DNA from: Ascidia mentula
Taxonomy: Eukaryota; Chordata; Ascidiacea; Phlebobranchia; Ascidiidae
Length of the DNA stretch: 64,000 bases
Direction: 5' to 3'
Assembly (NCBI GenBank): GCA_947561715.1
Contig: OX387201.1
Location: 4,358,001-4,422,000 of the forward strand
The notes beneath the pieces were generated by a model. The model did not search any database. It was given only the letters and a program-made list of their open reading frames with translations, and was not told where the DNA came from. The position numbers were made by a program, and so were the translations under genes. Of this stretch, positions 36,840-49,400 are shown piece by piece; position 1 is the first letter of the stretch; each line of letters begins with the position of its first letter.

Positions 36840-38672
36840 ATGCGCGCATTCTGTTTGGCCATTTTGTTCGCTTGCGCATGGGCGGGTGCTGATAAAGACC
36901 CGTGTCTGGATCAAACGAGGTGTTATTGGACTTGCAAGCTGGTGGACACCATTTGTCGACAAACGGAAGAATGCAACAACCCCGAAGTTCCGCGCCTCGA
37001 AAGAAGAGTTCGACTTTTAACTGGTAGGACTTAAATTTTCTTTCGTGAGTGTTGAGTTATTCGCGGCGAGAGTTATTTATTAAGAATGCAAAATTATCGC
37101 CCAACAATTTCTTTTGCAGCTGCTTTGGAAAAGTGGAAAGCGTTAAGCAAGGACATAGGTATGTTATATAATAATCATCTCATATATTTTAAGTACTGTA
37201 TGGCCGCGCAGAATAGTATTTTGTGGTACAGAAAGGTAATAGGGCTCACGACCTAGATCTCTTACTATTCGGAATCTGTCCGCTCTGTAATTAATTATCT
37301 AAATACTAAAATTCCGTCAGCTAATCAGATTTATGCCATGAATTTTTTACCTATCGTGGACCCAGTGACCTTTCAGCCGTATCAATGTATTTTACAGAAT
37401 GCAAGGGAATAACCTACAACAGCCACTGTTACTTCCTGGTTGACGATCAGGGCAGCCGTAGCATGTTACCGTATGTTGAGGCACAACAGGCGTGCAACCA
37501 AAAAGGTGCAAAACTCGTGGAAATTGACAACCCGCGCTTGTACTCTATGTTATACGAGTACGCGGAAAACAATGCCAGGGATTTCCTCTACAAAGGAAGG
37601 GAATTTATCATTGCCTGGACTGGAGCTTCTTACGTGGTAAGTTAACCCTGGGGACTCCGTATTTAGGTGCACATTTTTTGGGTTTTTTTGTTCGGTAATG
37701 GAACGTGCGTGCACTAAAATATTTTTGGGTGCTTCTGTTCGGTAATGGAACGCTTACAGTTAAAGTTAGACTGACTATAAAACATATTAATTCTACGATG
37801 CGTTTTGACGTCTATATGTTTTTTTCGGGTTGGGAAACCAAGGAAACGTGGTGATTTCTTTTTGATTATAACACAAAGCATAAAAAAAAACAATATATTT
37901 ATTTTTTTAATTATTATTTTTGGAATATATTTCCCATAAATATATTTTTGTATTTTTTTGTATATTTACTCGGTTAAATTACTGCCCAAAATTTCTGATC
38001 ACGAGCGCAATAATTTGGGACGAAAAGATAGGCAACGATTAATCAGCAAGTCGCCATTTTTGCCTTCACGATGCGCCTTAAACTGTTGGCACCTACCGTA
38101 TCTTCGTCCGTTCCAGAGCCATGGGTCAATGTCGCGATAAATAAAAATTATTTAAACTAAAAAATTCTAAGAATAAACGCAATAAAAACAGAATCAGCCT
38201 AGTTTTTCATTCAAAGTTTATAGCTTATATTTTGCCCTATACACACAAGATCGCCAGTTCCTTATTCAAATGATATCCTGCTTGAATAAAGAACTAAGGA
38301 TGCCGATAATATATTTAATAAAAAGCAGGCTAATTGTCTTTCTATATGGCTTTGTGTGAGTTAATACTGAAAGTGCAGTGCGTGGTCTCCAAGTTGCAAC
38401 CCCAAGTTCATTTATTTAAAATCCTAATACAAACAAATACAAATCATCAAATAACATTATAACTACTTTTGCAGAATTCTACAGTGTACCTTGGCAACAG
38501 ACTTTCTGATTTCGTTCGATGGGCTCGTTACCATCCTTTCAACGTGCCGAACCGAAACCGCATAGCGATGGTGGTGTCTCTCGACCCCAAGCAACGACAT
38601 ATGTTCGACGCTACGGCTACGACTAAGTTCTACCCTTTCTGTCAAAAGCAGCTCAAGAAGACCAGTTCGTAA
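36840..38672 (+). CDS. Secreted C-type lectin-like protein
   Basis: Four exons (36840-37023, 37120-37158, 37398-37636, 38475-38672) give 219 residues with consistent phases. Order: signal peptide (MRAFCLAILFACAWAGA); a Cys-rich N-terminal segment (CLDQTRCYWTCKLVDTIC); a short helical linker (ALEKWKALSKD); then a C-type lectin fold beginning CKGITYNSHCYFLV, with EAQQACNQKGAKLVEIDN and IIAWTGASY. The usual calcium and sugar-binding triplets (EPN or QPD, and WND) are absent; the nearest stretch is FNVPNRNR. The domain ends with a single Cys (YPFC), so one of the normal disulfides seems missing. It is probably a protein-binding or glycan-independent lectin-like domain, secreted. The gene lies between the receptor array and the SHIP-type gene. 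AATAAA follows at 38822. Confidence 0.9.
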
Positions 38673-38821
38673 TAGCTTGCACCAGCGGCGTTGTTTTTGT
38701 TCCCATTTTTTGCGTTTTTGAGCTTGTCGGCCTATTTTGCGTTTCTGAATGCAACTTATGCCTCGAGTTGGCGATCGTGTTTTAAACGTGTTCGTTAACT
38801 CAATTTTTTTCGCTTGCTTTC

Positions 38822-38827
38822 AATAAA
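38822..38827 (+). terminator. Polyadenylation signal of the lectin gene
   Basis: AATAAA 150 bases after the lectin stop codon, in a normal 3' UTR position. Confidence 0.6.
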
Positions 38828-39934
38828 ATATCAGCTGAAGAATATCCAAGTCTCTCGATTAAGAAGTTATTGTGTGCAGAGTTACAGTCGTACATACTTT
38901 TTAACAGAATCCTACGACCTCATTGTAAAGCGACAATCTTGTAATATCTGCGGACCCGTAAACGTAAATTTGACCTGACGTCTTTTCGTGAAAAAAGTTA
39001 CATAATTCTTGAATGAATGATGGGTGCAGCAAAATAAATACGAGTTTGGGATCAGATTAAGGTTTGGCAAAACGTTCGATTTGCTTTAAATTTCACGAAC
39101 CGCTTTGGCGTCTGCCAACCCCACGCTGGCAACCACTGTTTGAAAGGAAGTGTCTCGTGTGTGGCAAAATCATTCGCACAATCCATTTTTTTCGGAAAAG
39201 AACAAAAACTTATTTCCCTTTTTCGGTGCGCCATATTCCAGTATACTTACTCATCAACATATTATGTAAATATATGAGCAATAGAAAAAATAACGTTTTT
39301 TAGTGTGCTGCTTGTATTAGGTCTAATTACCAAGACTGCACTGATCAGACCAAGTAGATCAAAACATTGGCTCTTGAGCTTCTCTCGCAAAACTATAACC
39401 TGATTCATACAGTACCGGGTCAGACCATGCGTTTTTTTATTGTCAAAGTTGTATCCGCGTATAGATGACCAGATGGAACGGCGGAAAGGCGATCGAAATT
39501 GCACACACGATAATATGAATGTGCGACGGTTAGCGTGTACAGTGTCAGTACAAACTGGGGGGAAGTTACACTCGCTTTAAAAAACAGCCAAAAAAAACAC
39601 GGGCAAAACAACGAGACACGATCTTCACACTTGGCAATATCAACACTTAAACTTGGTCTGATATACCGTTTGTATTGGATATACGCCATTGCGCGTTAAA
39701 TCGTACAGCTTCGACAATGATGTCATTACGCATTACGTCACTGATAAGAGATCACTTGAAGTCATACTGAAGGTTTGATTAGGAAAGCCTGGAATAGGAT
39801 ATATATGTTGATAGATAGGGGATGGTGGAATGGCAAAAATTGGCATACTGATTGATGAGATGTCGCGCAAAAGCTGAATCACTGACAGAAAAATGCTTCT
39901 TACACTTTTTTCATGTTGACGTCGACGATGCTGC

Positions 39935-40014
39935 GGATTCGATAAAGCGAGGATTCGATAAAGCGAGGATTCGATTAAACGAGGATTCGATAAAGCGAGG
40001 ATTCGATAAAGCGA
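39935..40014. repeat. Tandem repeat, five copies of a 16-base unit
   Basis: The unit GGATTCGATAAAGCGA is repeated five times head to tail. The third copy is changed at two positions (GATTAAACGA), the others are identical or nearly so. A degenerate sixth unit follows. Confidence 0.85.
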
Positions 40015-40476
40015 GAGTTTGGTAAACTACAAGGATTCGAATCTCCCATTGCGACGAGCTGACATATATGGCGGTTTGGGGAAATCTCGGAAAATATTTC
40101 TGACGATTTTGTAACTTGAAAATGTGAAGAAGTGCACAGGGGGTACGACAAAAAAACGGTAAATAATAGAAAATGGACGAGGGACGGAGGGGTTTATGTA
40201 CAGTGTCAGGATCATATGGAGGTGTCATATGGGTTCGAAATGCGGGAACGAGCCTAGAAAAAAGCTGAACTACATCTTGCGAAACCGTAATTGACTACAA
40301 TTTAAGGAAACTGTTTGAAGTAACAAGTCCAAAAACAAACAAAATAACGGATCTTTTGAAACATATTAGGTCTCATGAACTAAACTGTCGGTAGAAAAAG
40401 GTCGAAACTTTCTCTACTGGCTACAAAAAACTGAACTGCGTCGTTCGAAGTCAGATTGGAACCTTCCATTGTGACG

Positions 40477-43400
40477 TCACAAACCGAGTGATTGAATTTG
40501 TTCGAGAATAATTCGACAGTGCTGCGGCGAAGTGATGCCGGCGTCTTGCAAGTCGTTCTCCGTCATGTCGCTGATGGAAAAGAAATAAAGCGTGAACGTG
40601 AAGTGGGGATATCGCCAGATACGGAGATAACACACGTGGTTTGTGGAATGAATGCAGCCGCCGACGACGGCGCTTGGTTGGGTTGTGCTGTCACGTGTTT
40701 GGCCAGGCAACAAATATTAGACTTTGGAAACTCACAGATCTTGTCATGTGCGCTAAATGCGATCATGTTGTCGGTTTGTGCAAGCCACTGTACGGATGAT
40801 TGTGTAACAGCGTATGTTATGGTGGATTTCTGCAGACGTCGGGCTGGTGTTCCAATGCTTTGTGTCGTTGCTTTATTATGCTTCGTGGCTTGCTTAGTCA
40901 ACCATTTTATTATTGACTTTAGTTCGAAGGTCCAGTGCAACGAATATATAGAAACAGTCAAATATATTTGGAACAGAAGTTATTTTATTTCATTTTTGTA
41001 CCTCATTACCCTAGATGTATTTTTACTGTTCTACGCATGCACATTACACAGCACATACGCAAACACACAGGACTAATTTTAGAACAAAAATATTTATAAT
41101 TCCTGAAACAAGGAAGGACAACGGTGGTCAACGCTGCCCTAGCAGACGCTCGACCCAAGCGCGGCCCAAATTTACCTCAAAAACTCGATGCTATCCCATC
41201 CATTCTCATGAAGCAGTGGTGCATAATATTCAAGCTTAAGATCGGCCAGAAACTCGTTCACAGTCGTCGGGGTTTTTGAACCTGTTCGAAATTGTAATTT
41301 ATTGACAGTGACAAGAATAACGTCAATTCACTGCCGGGTTCTATTGGTAAGCGAAGTTATTTTACGTCACGGTACACACCTCCGCCAACAGGTTGATTTC
41401 GACCTTGGGCCATTGGAGGAGCAGCGCTCGTTGCCGGGTACGCCTACGTTAAAACGGTATGTTAGTATGTTAGGTAGGCGTCGTGTATTTCGAGGAACCA
41501 TAGGCTTGGTTTAGTTACAAAAAACACCGGCTTAAACAAAAAACACCGGTAATTTACAATTCACCTTCCTGTTGTTAGGAGTTTCGTACGAGCCTACGGA
41601 GGGAGTGGATGACGTATTCGCCTGAAATGTTGGTACACATTTGTTGAAAACACAAAAACAACGTGATTCACCGAGTCACCGTCGCCGTGACATTTACTGA
41701 TCGAGGTCGTTTGCACCTGTTATACGAAAGCCGCAGAAATACCGATTGCCGTGTGCAATTTAAGACGTCAATACACAACTGAAACATTGACTAATCGGAG
41801 CCTGAACTTACGTATAATGGCACCATAAGTGACGTCATCAAAGGAGCAATAAAATCCCCTAATACTTATGCGCTTACATAGAGAACAAATTAAACGCCAA
41901 TTTCCCATAGATTCTGTGTACATAATTCACAAAAACTGTATCACTCGATTTAAATCCCCCGAGCGACACCAACCGATCGTACCCAGTTCGCGACTTCGGC
42001 GAATTCCGCGAGCGCGTCATCAAGCAAGGACGCGTGTTGCGATATAGATCGGGAGGCGGTTTGCGGTGATTGTTGTTGCTGGGTCGACGGTTGCCTGGCA
42101 ACCTGGTTTGCCTTTGGAGGTTGAAGGTTGGGTGCATGTGCTGTAGCAAAATGTTTGGATGGTGATTGAGTGACTTTCGTCCTTACTGGTACGTAACACA
42201 CCAACACAGCAACTATTTTCTATGTGATAAATTGTAGGACCTTATAGGGCATATTATTGGCAGCTTTCCTCTGTCAAAGATTAGCGACTTTAATACAAAG
42301 CTATATCACCCAATAACTGTTCTCACTTAGGCTTTTTCAAAGAATTTTGGTAGGAAACATGAAAAGTTACCTTGTGCTCTTGGTGTCGGAGGGAGGGGAT
42401 CGTCTTTGGGGATTGGTGAGGGTTGTTTTCTACGCGCGGCCACAACAGGGGAGGTTTTTGCTGGACTGTGGATTGGAGGGTGTGTGAAAAAGGGTTGTTA
42501 AAGTAAGTCAATACTACAATGTTTTGTGTCTATGTGGGCTCAAACTATACATGGATTTGTTTGATGCTAATATGCGGTGTACTGCAATAGCTGGAATAAA
42601 ACACGAAACACATTTGTTGTCGCAGAGGAAAACGCTGATTGGTCTCAAGTACAGAATGACACTTTTTAAATCATCAAATATCGCCCACCCACCCCCATAA
42701 AAACAGATAAACTGTAAAGAGGTGGAAATTAATTTTTCACAATTTTGCGCCGGTTTTTGACGTAAACGAACATCAAACCTGGGGGACTGTCGTCCTTGTA
42801 TGGGGAAAGTGGGCGAGAGAGGGGGAATCTGCGACGGGAGTTTCGGACTCAGCTGCTCCGGATCGGCGTATTCGCCTTCTGCAGCTAAAAACAACCGCGA
42901 ATTGAAATTTGAAATAAAACCAGTATTTCGACTGAGTCCGGGGACGCACCTGCAGGGGTTTCCCCGTAAACCGCGACCTCGGGCGAATACATTGATTTGG
43001 TCTCGGGAGATCTGCGAAAAGCGCATGTTTCAAAAAACCGAACAAAATGATTCTGTATAGCTGAAATAGTGTTAGCTCACTAAGGCAACAATGCAGCCTG
43101 TATGGTTCTTACTATTGTTGTGCATTTTAAAAAGCTGCAACCGTATGCCAACCAAGCGACACTTCTTGAAACGATTCATCTCAAAGTAAATGACGGATTA
43201 GATTAGCTTACTTTTCACGGGGTCTGAAGTTCGGTTTTGGGTTGAATTTGGCGGCTGCCGTTTCACTCAAATCGCTGTACATTGGAGCTTCAGCAATCTA
43301 CACAAACGAATGCACTAAGATATTATGCAGGCCTACCTGGTTATAAAAAAATAAAGTTGTAGCTGTTGGGATCTAGACTTACAAAAAAAATGGTTAGTTT

Positions 43401-46400
43401 AAAGACATTACGAGCATTTTCTCTGGTCTAGGTGCGAGTGGCGACAATATTCACACAATATAGAAAAAAAAAATTCACCATATGCGACTTCATTCCGTCA
43501 TCGTCTTTGATTCCACCGAACTGGATAAAGTCGTAAGTCTTCTCTTTTACGCTCTGCGACTCACCCCTGAGGAAACAATAGAGTGAAAACCACGAACCCG
43601 GGTTTTCTCCGTCTTTCACAAACCTCGCTTTCACCAACATCCTGCCGCGTATCTGCCCCGTTTCGTCACCTTTGCGCGTGAGTCGCTCCTCGAATTTTTG
43701 TGGGTCGGTGCCGATCATGGAACGCAGGGCGAGCACGCATTCGGCTGAAAAGTACGTTACTGTTATCGAACTTTTTCACAACGCTTTTGTTGTCGCGTTA
43801 CACGGGAATCAAAATCAAACCACCAATGTGGATGTGATCAAAATATTCAATATTACCCAAAGAAATCGTAACTGCTACAATCAAATGGCCTGATCTAGCT
43901 TGGCTGCAATGCCTGTAAACTTAATGATTTCGATGCCTGTGGTCGCCAAGTGAGGACCTGCGCAGTGGGCCAATTCTGCCAATCATGCGAAACATTGCTG
44001 CGTTGCAGATGATTCCACTTTGTAAACTTTGTACTTACCGTGTATTTCATTATCGTCCTCCGATCTTACGGACACGAGTATGTGTTGGTCGACGAGATAC
44101 TCGCGGTCGGCGATGATTGGCTTAAGCAGCGGCACGTGATCTTTGCTCCAACCCAATCGCACGTAGTTCGGCCCGAGGTCACTCGTGTCCAAACGGGTGT
44201 TGCGCTTACTGCGCACATATTCTGCGCAGTAAAAAGGTTAATATGCCATTTGGAGGATGCCGTATCGTTGTAGAACCGTAGATAAGCCTCGCACAATCTC
44301 TACATCAGGTTTTTATAATGTGTGGGCGGATCACCAAACTGTTTGCCCACGTGCAATATGAGTCACCAATGGCAATTACCCAGCAACAAAATCGTAACAC
44401 AGACAACCGGTTATTCTTACTTATGAGGCAGACGGAGTGGAATTGCAGATAAAAGGAACTCTTTCCTGGAGCTTTCAAAATAACTTCCACGTTTTCGAAG
44501 CTGACCGAAGATGAGCTCGCAGCGTTGTCCAAGTCGTGTGAGATACCTGGTTGATTGAATAGAAACGAAGAGTTTTGGTATGGGTGAGTTTACAAACGGG
44601 TGATGAATAGGTAATGAACAGGTGATGAACAAGCCGTAACGTACGCCCTATATGAGGAAAGAAAACTATGAAAAGTGGTTCTAAATCAAAGCAACATTTC
44701 CTTCAAGGTTTTTTTTTGAAACTCTTTTAATTTCCTCCATTCACGTTACGTAAGCACGAACACTAGAAACGCGGCAGAAATTGCCATTCAAATGAAACAA
44801 AGATTCAAAAATCCCTAAATCACAGATCCTATTTTCACCATTCCACACACAAAAAACATAACACAATCGCATCAAAACATCACTACACACCCCCACTGCA
44901 CATCACCTGCGTCCGAAACGTATTGTCCCCTGACGCCGACCTGGAAGTTAGAAAAGACTGGAGAGTGGTCGCTGGTCATGATGTCGTCGGAACAACCGTA
45001 CGAGAGACACTGAGAGTGGGTTTCGGGATAGGAGCGCCACAAAACGCGGTCGCACCACGACGGTACGTTGATGCGGACTCCTGTTTTCTTTACTTTTAAA
45101 TGGGAGTACGTCTCCCTGGTTCCTCGCTCGTAACGGTAAGTGGGTGGGAATCCGATTTCTTCCTCGTCTGGAGAAATATACACAGGGTTTTAAGAGTTTG
45201 ACACCCGGCAGTGAATACGTTTCCAAAAGTCATTGTTAGGTACCAGACCATATGTTCTCAAAGTGTGGCGAAGGCACTAAGAGCTTGGTCTGTGGTGCGG
45301 TGATGAGGTTTTTGACGTAACGCACCAATGTCTTGGCATGTCCATCTCGGTCATAACGTTTTATTTTAGACTTGCCGGTAACATATAATACAGTTGCGGG
45401 TAAAAAGCAATTGATTCTGGTTGGGCCGGGTATATTTTTCAAGGAAAAGGTGTGACCTGCGTGTAACTACCACTGACACATGGACACAAAGAAAAAAAGC
45501 GGAAGTGACGTAGTAAAACCATCTCACCAAAGCCAGAGAAAACTTTCGACGAATCCTTCTCACGACGAAGTTGGTCGACTTTGGACAATGTCCCGTAATC
45601 TCCGCGCCTCAGGTAGGCGAGAATCTCCTGCACGTCCATCTCCAACCTGAAACAAGATAAGTCCCGTAGGTCTGGATATGATGAACTCCAATCTGGAGTT
45701 ATATACATGGAAAGACAAATTTGGGCAACTACGGCAACATCAGTAATAACATATATAGTAAGGTAGCCTGGGTTTAACTGGAGGCAACCGAAAAATGCTG
45801 AATTGGGGATGTTCCTTTCCCTATTGTTAGTCTACCGACACCTCAACTGAAAGCACGGCTGGCTTCCGCATCAGGCCAAATTCATCGTACACGTCATGTA
45901 TTGTATCTCAGGCACCCAAAGCTATTTATAATCACCTGTAGTTTAGGTCACCAAGAAAGTAAAGATGATCGAAACGGTTTGACAAGTCGAAGTCACGGAA
46001 GCGGTCCTCGCCCAAGTTAAGAGATCGCATTATGTCGTAATAATTGTTGTTACGCCTGCGGAAATGCAACGCGTCATTACTCAAAGGCTAATACACGCAT
46101 ACGCACCCTAAAATAGACCGCACCACACGCACCTAATGCACTTTTCAGCCCCGGACGTGAGGTGGGCGTTTATGAAGCAAAACGAGGTGCCGCCGAACTG
46201 GAACGAAGCTCCCACTGCTCCCTTATTGCCGAGTGCGTTGGCGATGCCTGGAAATATAGACATGTATTAATTAACAAGGAAATGCAAACAACTAAAAACA
46301 GGATTTTGCCGAAAGCGTGCGAGCATAAATGCAAATATATATAGGCCTATGAGCCATAGAAAGCCAAAACGCCAAACAGAACCGTTCGATACTACTGAGT

Positions 46401-49400
46401 CCAGATAATAATTTTCAAATGCAAGTCACATTACCTGTTTTGACGCTGGAGGTCTTCACATGACTGATGCGGTTTTTATGTTCCTCTCTGACAAAGATAA
46501 GGATCTTGATGTGCCAGAGCGCGTCCATGGCAACCTAAAGAGCATTTTTTAAGCTTTGTCGCTACGGGAAAACGCATTTCCCCAGTTTATGTACGTCTGG
46601 CAGAATGCACTCTCAACAGCACAATAAATTATCCTGCCACGTTTAGAAGATTCCCTATACCTTATTCTAACATCCAAACCCTCACCAAGTGAAAATTCTT
46701 TTCCGTGATTTCCTGTACAGTCTCAATACACTTGTGCATCCATTCCTTCTCCGGCGGCCCGGTCTCCTGGGTACCAATGACGTATATGTCGTGAGGAATC
46801 GCGCTGACGCTGTCGTCCAACGTCCGCCCGCTTCCCTGGCACATGAACCACGAGCTGATGTCGCTCGGCGGGATGGCGTCGCCTGCGATTGGTTGGTTAA
46901 GATTTTAAATGAACCAATCAGCGCTTAGCAGCGTTTAGTATGCATTTGTGATAAAACAGAAGAACATAAATGATGTCGAACGTTGTAGATTCGCTTCTTA
47001 CGAATACAATATCGAATAATATTCGAATATTAAACTGCGCATGTAATATGAAATTTAATTAAGTAAGTCTTCAGTCATCAAGCGAGCAATGGCATAATGT
47101 AATTGTCTTTTCAAAGTCCTATCTTAGATGTGGTTTTTCAAAGCCAGACACAGCATGCAGTTACCAATGATCAGGAGGTAAAATGATATCGGTACATGTC
47201 TTTCCCAAAAAAATATTTTAGTTTATCAAACAGTGAAATTAGGAAAATAGGTAAGAATATCCGATCATATAAAAATGTTCCTGCGTGTTTCAAGTACAAG
47301 GTTTTCGGGATTCGAAACCGGTAATGCAGAACATCTTGAGACAACTTCACTCACCCATGTTCCAGGTGCCACAAAACAAGGACACGCAGTCGGGTTCAGA
47401 CGACTTGCTGTGCTTGTTTCTCACATGTTGGAGAAGTTGACAGAAGGCTTCTCGCTGCGCACTCAAGTCGAACGAGTATTCCCGCTTTTTGTTGCCCTCA
47501 AACACTATGGTGAGCTTCGTCTTCGACTTGTTGTTTTTCACGATTTGAAGAACTGCGATAAAAAATAACCATGTTAGTTAAGTACAACACCTAAACGGTT
47601 GGTAAATTTAGGTACAACAACGAAGAAGTTTCACCTTGTGAGTGGTCGTATTCGCTGGAGGTTCCGTCCCCTTTATAAACATGCAAACGGCCGTTCAAAA
47701 CATCCAGCTTCAGCCTGTGTTTCGCGTATTTTAGAGCTCCCTCCTGTTTCACCTAAATTCCAAATAGTGGTTTAACGTACAGGGTCACAACATGTCCCCT
47801 ATTGCAAGGTATTTGTTCTAAGTTTCAACTGCGATAAGCATAGTAAGAAGTTCCAAAAGACATTTAGCAATATTAGCAGGTGGAGGTGAATCTATTTTCG
47901 GTGCAAATCTAAAAAGGATAACAGGTGTATCCCACACAAGCATTACAACCCTGATCTTGTGTTTGCTTGAAATTAGCGACATGGCAAACCCCCTAGTTTT
48001 CGCGGTACAATAGCAAGAACCTTGGTTGCGAACAAATCAGCTCACAACTGCCACAAGCGTGCAGGAATTGATCACAACAAACGCTGCAAATACGGACTTA
48101 CTTCGAATATTCTCTCCGTCATGGGTAGGACTTGCTTCGACATCCTACGCGTCTCGGTCATCTGACTTGCCGCGCCATTCCCCAGACCCATCAGATCCTG
48201 AAGTTTGATGCAAGCGCGTTTGTTGAGCGATTTCACAACCGTCTGGCAGTCGCCAAGTCGACCGAGGAAAGTGTCCAGATCCACGTCTTTGCCGGTCTGC
48301 AAAGTATTGAGGAGTGTTGCAAGTTGGTAACGTGGCGTGTGTATCTAGTTTGGGTTTTTACAAGATTTAATGTTTGAGTGACTTTACAGCTGAGGATATC
48401 GTAGTAAATCCCTAATCTGCATTGACTATTTGGTCGAAATAGTGGCCCTGTCTGCAGATCACCAAGAACGCATCTCTCTTTATGAAAGCGTTTTACTTCC
48501 TGATGCTAAACGTGTTTTAGTACTTGCAGTTTATATAAGAACGATTCGAGTTAGCATAATTTTATATTTGCGACAACGTGATGTATTAGAAGAGCTACAG
48601 AATCCGGGTCGTTTGGCCTGGAAAGGTTGAAACGCTTAAGGAAAAAAAACGCTAGCAGAATAACAGAGGTGTTCGTTAAAGTTCACAACTGAAGGGAAAA
48701 GGAAGTTAAGAAGGACTCAGGTGAGTCTGAAGCCGTTATGTTGTACCCACCCTGCTGTAGACGTTGTTCTTGCGCGGTGGCGTTCCGAAGTCAAAGAGTT
48801 GTCGCAGGACATCGATCTTGGTGAGGAATCTTTCCAATTCGCTGATGAAACAGCCAATTTAAAATAGAAGAATTTGGAGCATTTTAGGATATGTTAGTTC
48901 CAACAATTTAACAATTGTGCGAGGTCTATACTCGTTCAACGTTTCGGCTCCTTTTGTATGTTAGCGCCGGCCAGTAAAAACTATAACCAACCAGTAAAAT
49001 GCCTTTCAGCTTAAAATTTTGTGTACTTTTGGACATTTTTGCTGCACCACCAATAAAACCCAACACTTACAAAAATTAGATTTTTTCAATCATAACTTCC
49101 CATTTTTGTCTGGCAACAACACACCAAACGAGCCTTTCTTTCCGGAAACAATTCCTGACAAAATCCCAATACAAACACAGCTTTGGCAAAAATTTACAAA
49201 CAAAGGTAATGGACCCCGCGAAGGTGGAAATTCAAACACGGTCACCCCCCGTCCTTACCATTGAAAAGCAACGGCCTCTTTCGCTAGGAGGGTTTGTAAC
49301 TCTGCACACTGACCCCCGCCACGTTTAATGGTAGCCAGGTCGGCCAGAAGTCCACGATCCGATGCATACTGCTGCACACTGTCGAAGTAGCTGCCGCCCA

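Larger units (their letters stand above)
38673..40476. other. Convergent intergenic region between lectin and SHIP-type gene
   Basis: It contains the 3' UTRs of both genes and a 16-base tandem repeat (39935-40014). I see no other gene. Confidence 0.6.

Noticed and set aside
40030-40050. ATTCGAATC resembling a tRNA B-box
   Set aside because: It is the edge of the 16-base tandem repeat and no tRNA fold surrounds it.
40492-41076. 194-codon plus-strand open frame, the longest in the window
   Set aside because: It is antisense to the last SAM exon and its intron in the SHIP-type gene, has no domain, and its composition follows the non-coding flank.
42514-43026. 170-codon minus-strand open frame
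   Set aside because: It runs through two SHIP-type exons and their intron; splice phases show that only parts of it are coding.
43560-43620. Possible 31-base intron inside the SHIP-type exon 43479-43744 (pyrimidine-rich CAG preceded by a GT)
   Set aside because: Too short for a normal intron and removal brings a stop into frame; the uninterrupted reading is open.
48930-48965. CGAAACGTT on the minus strand, like a hammerhead core
   Set aside because: No CUGANGA element or helix pairing upstream.
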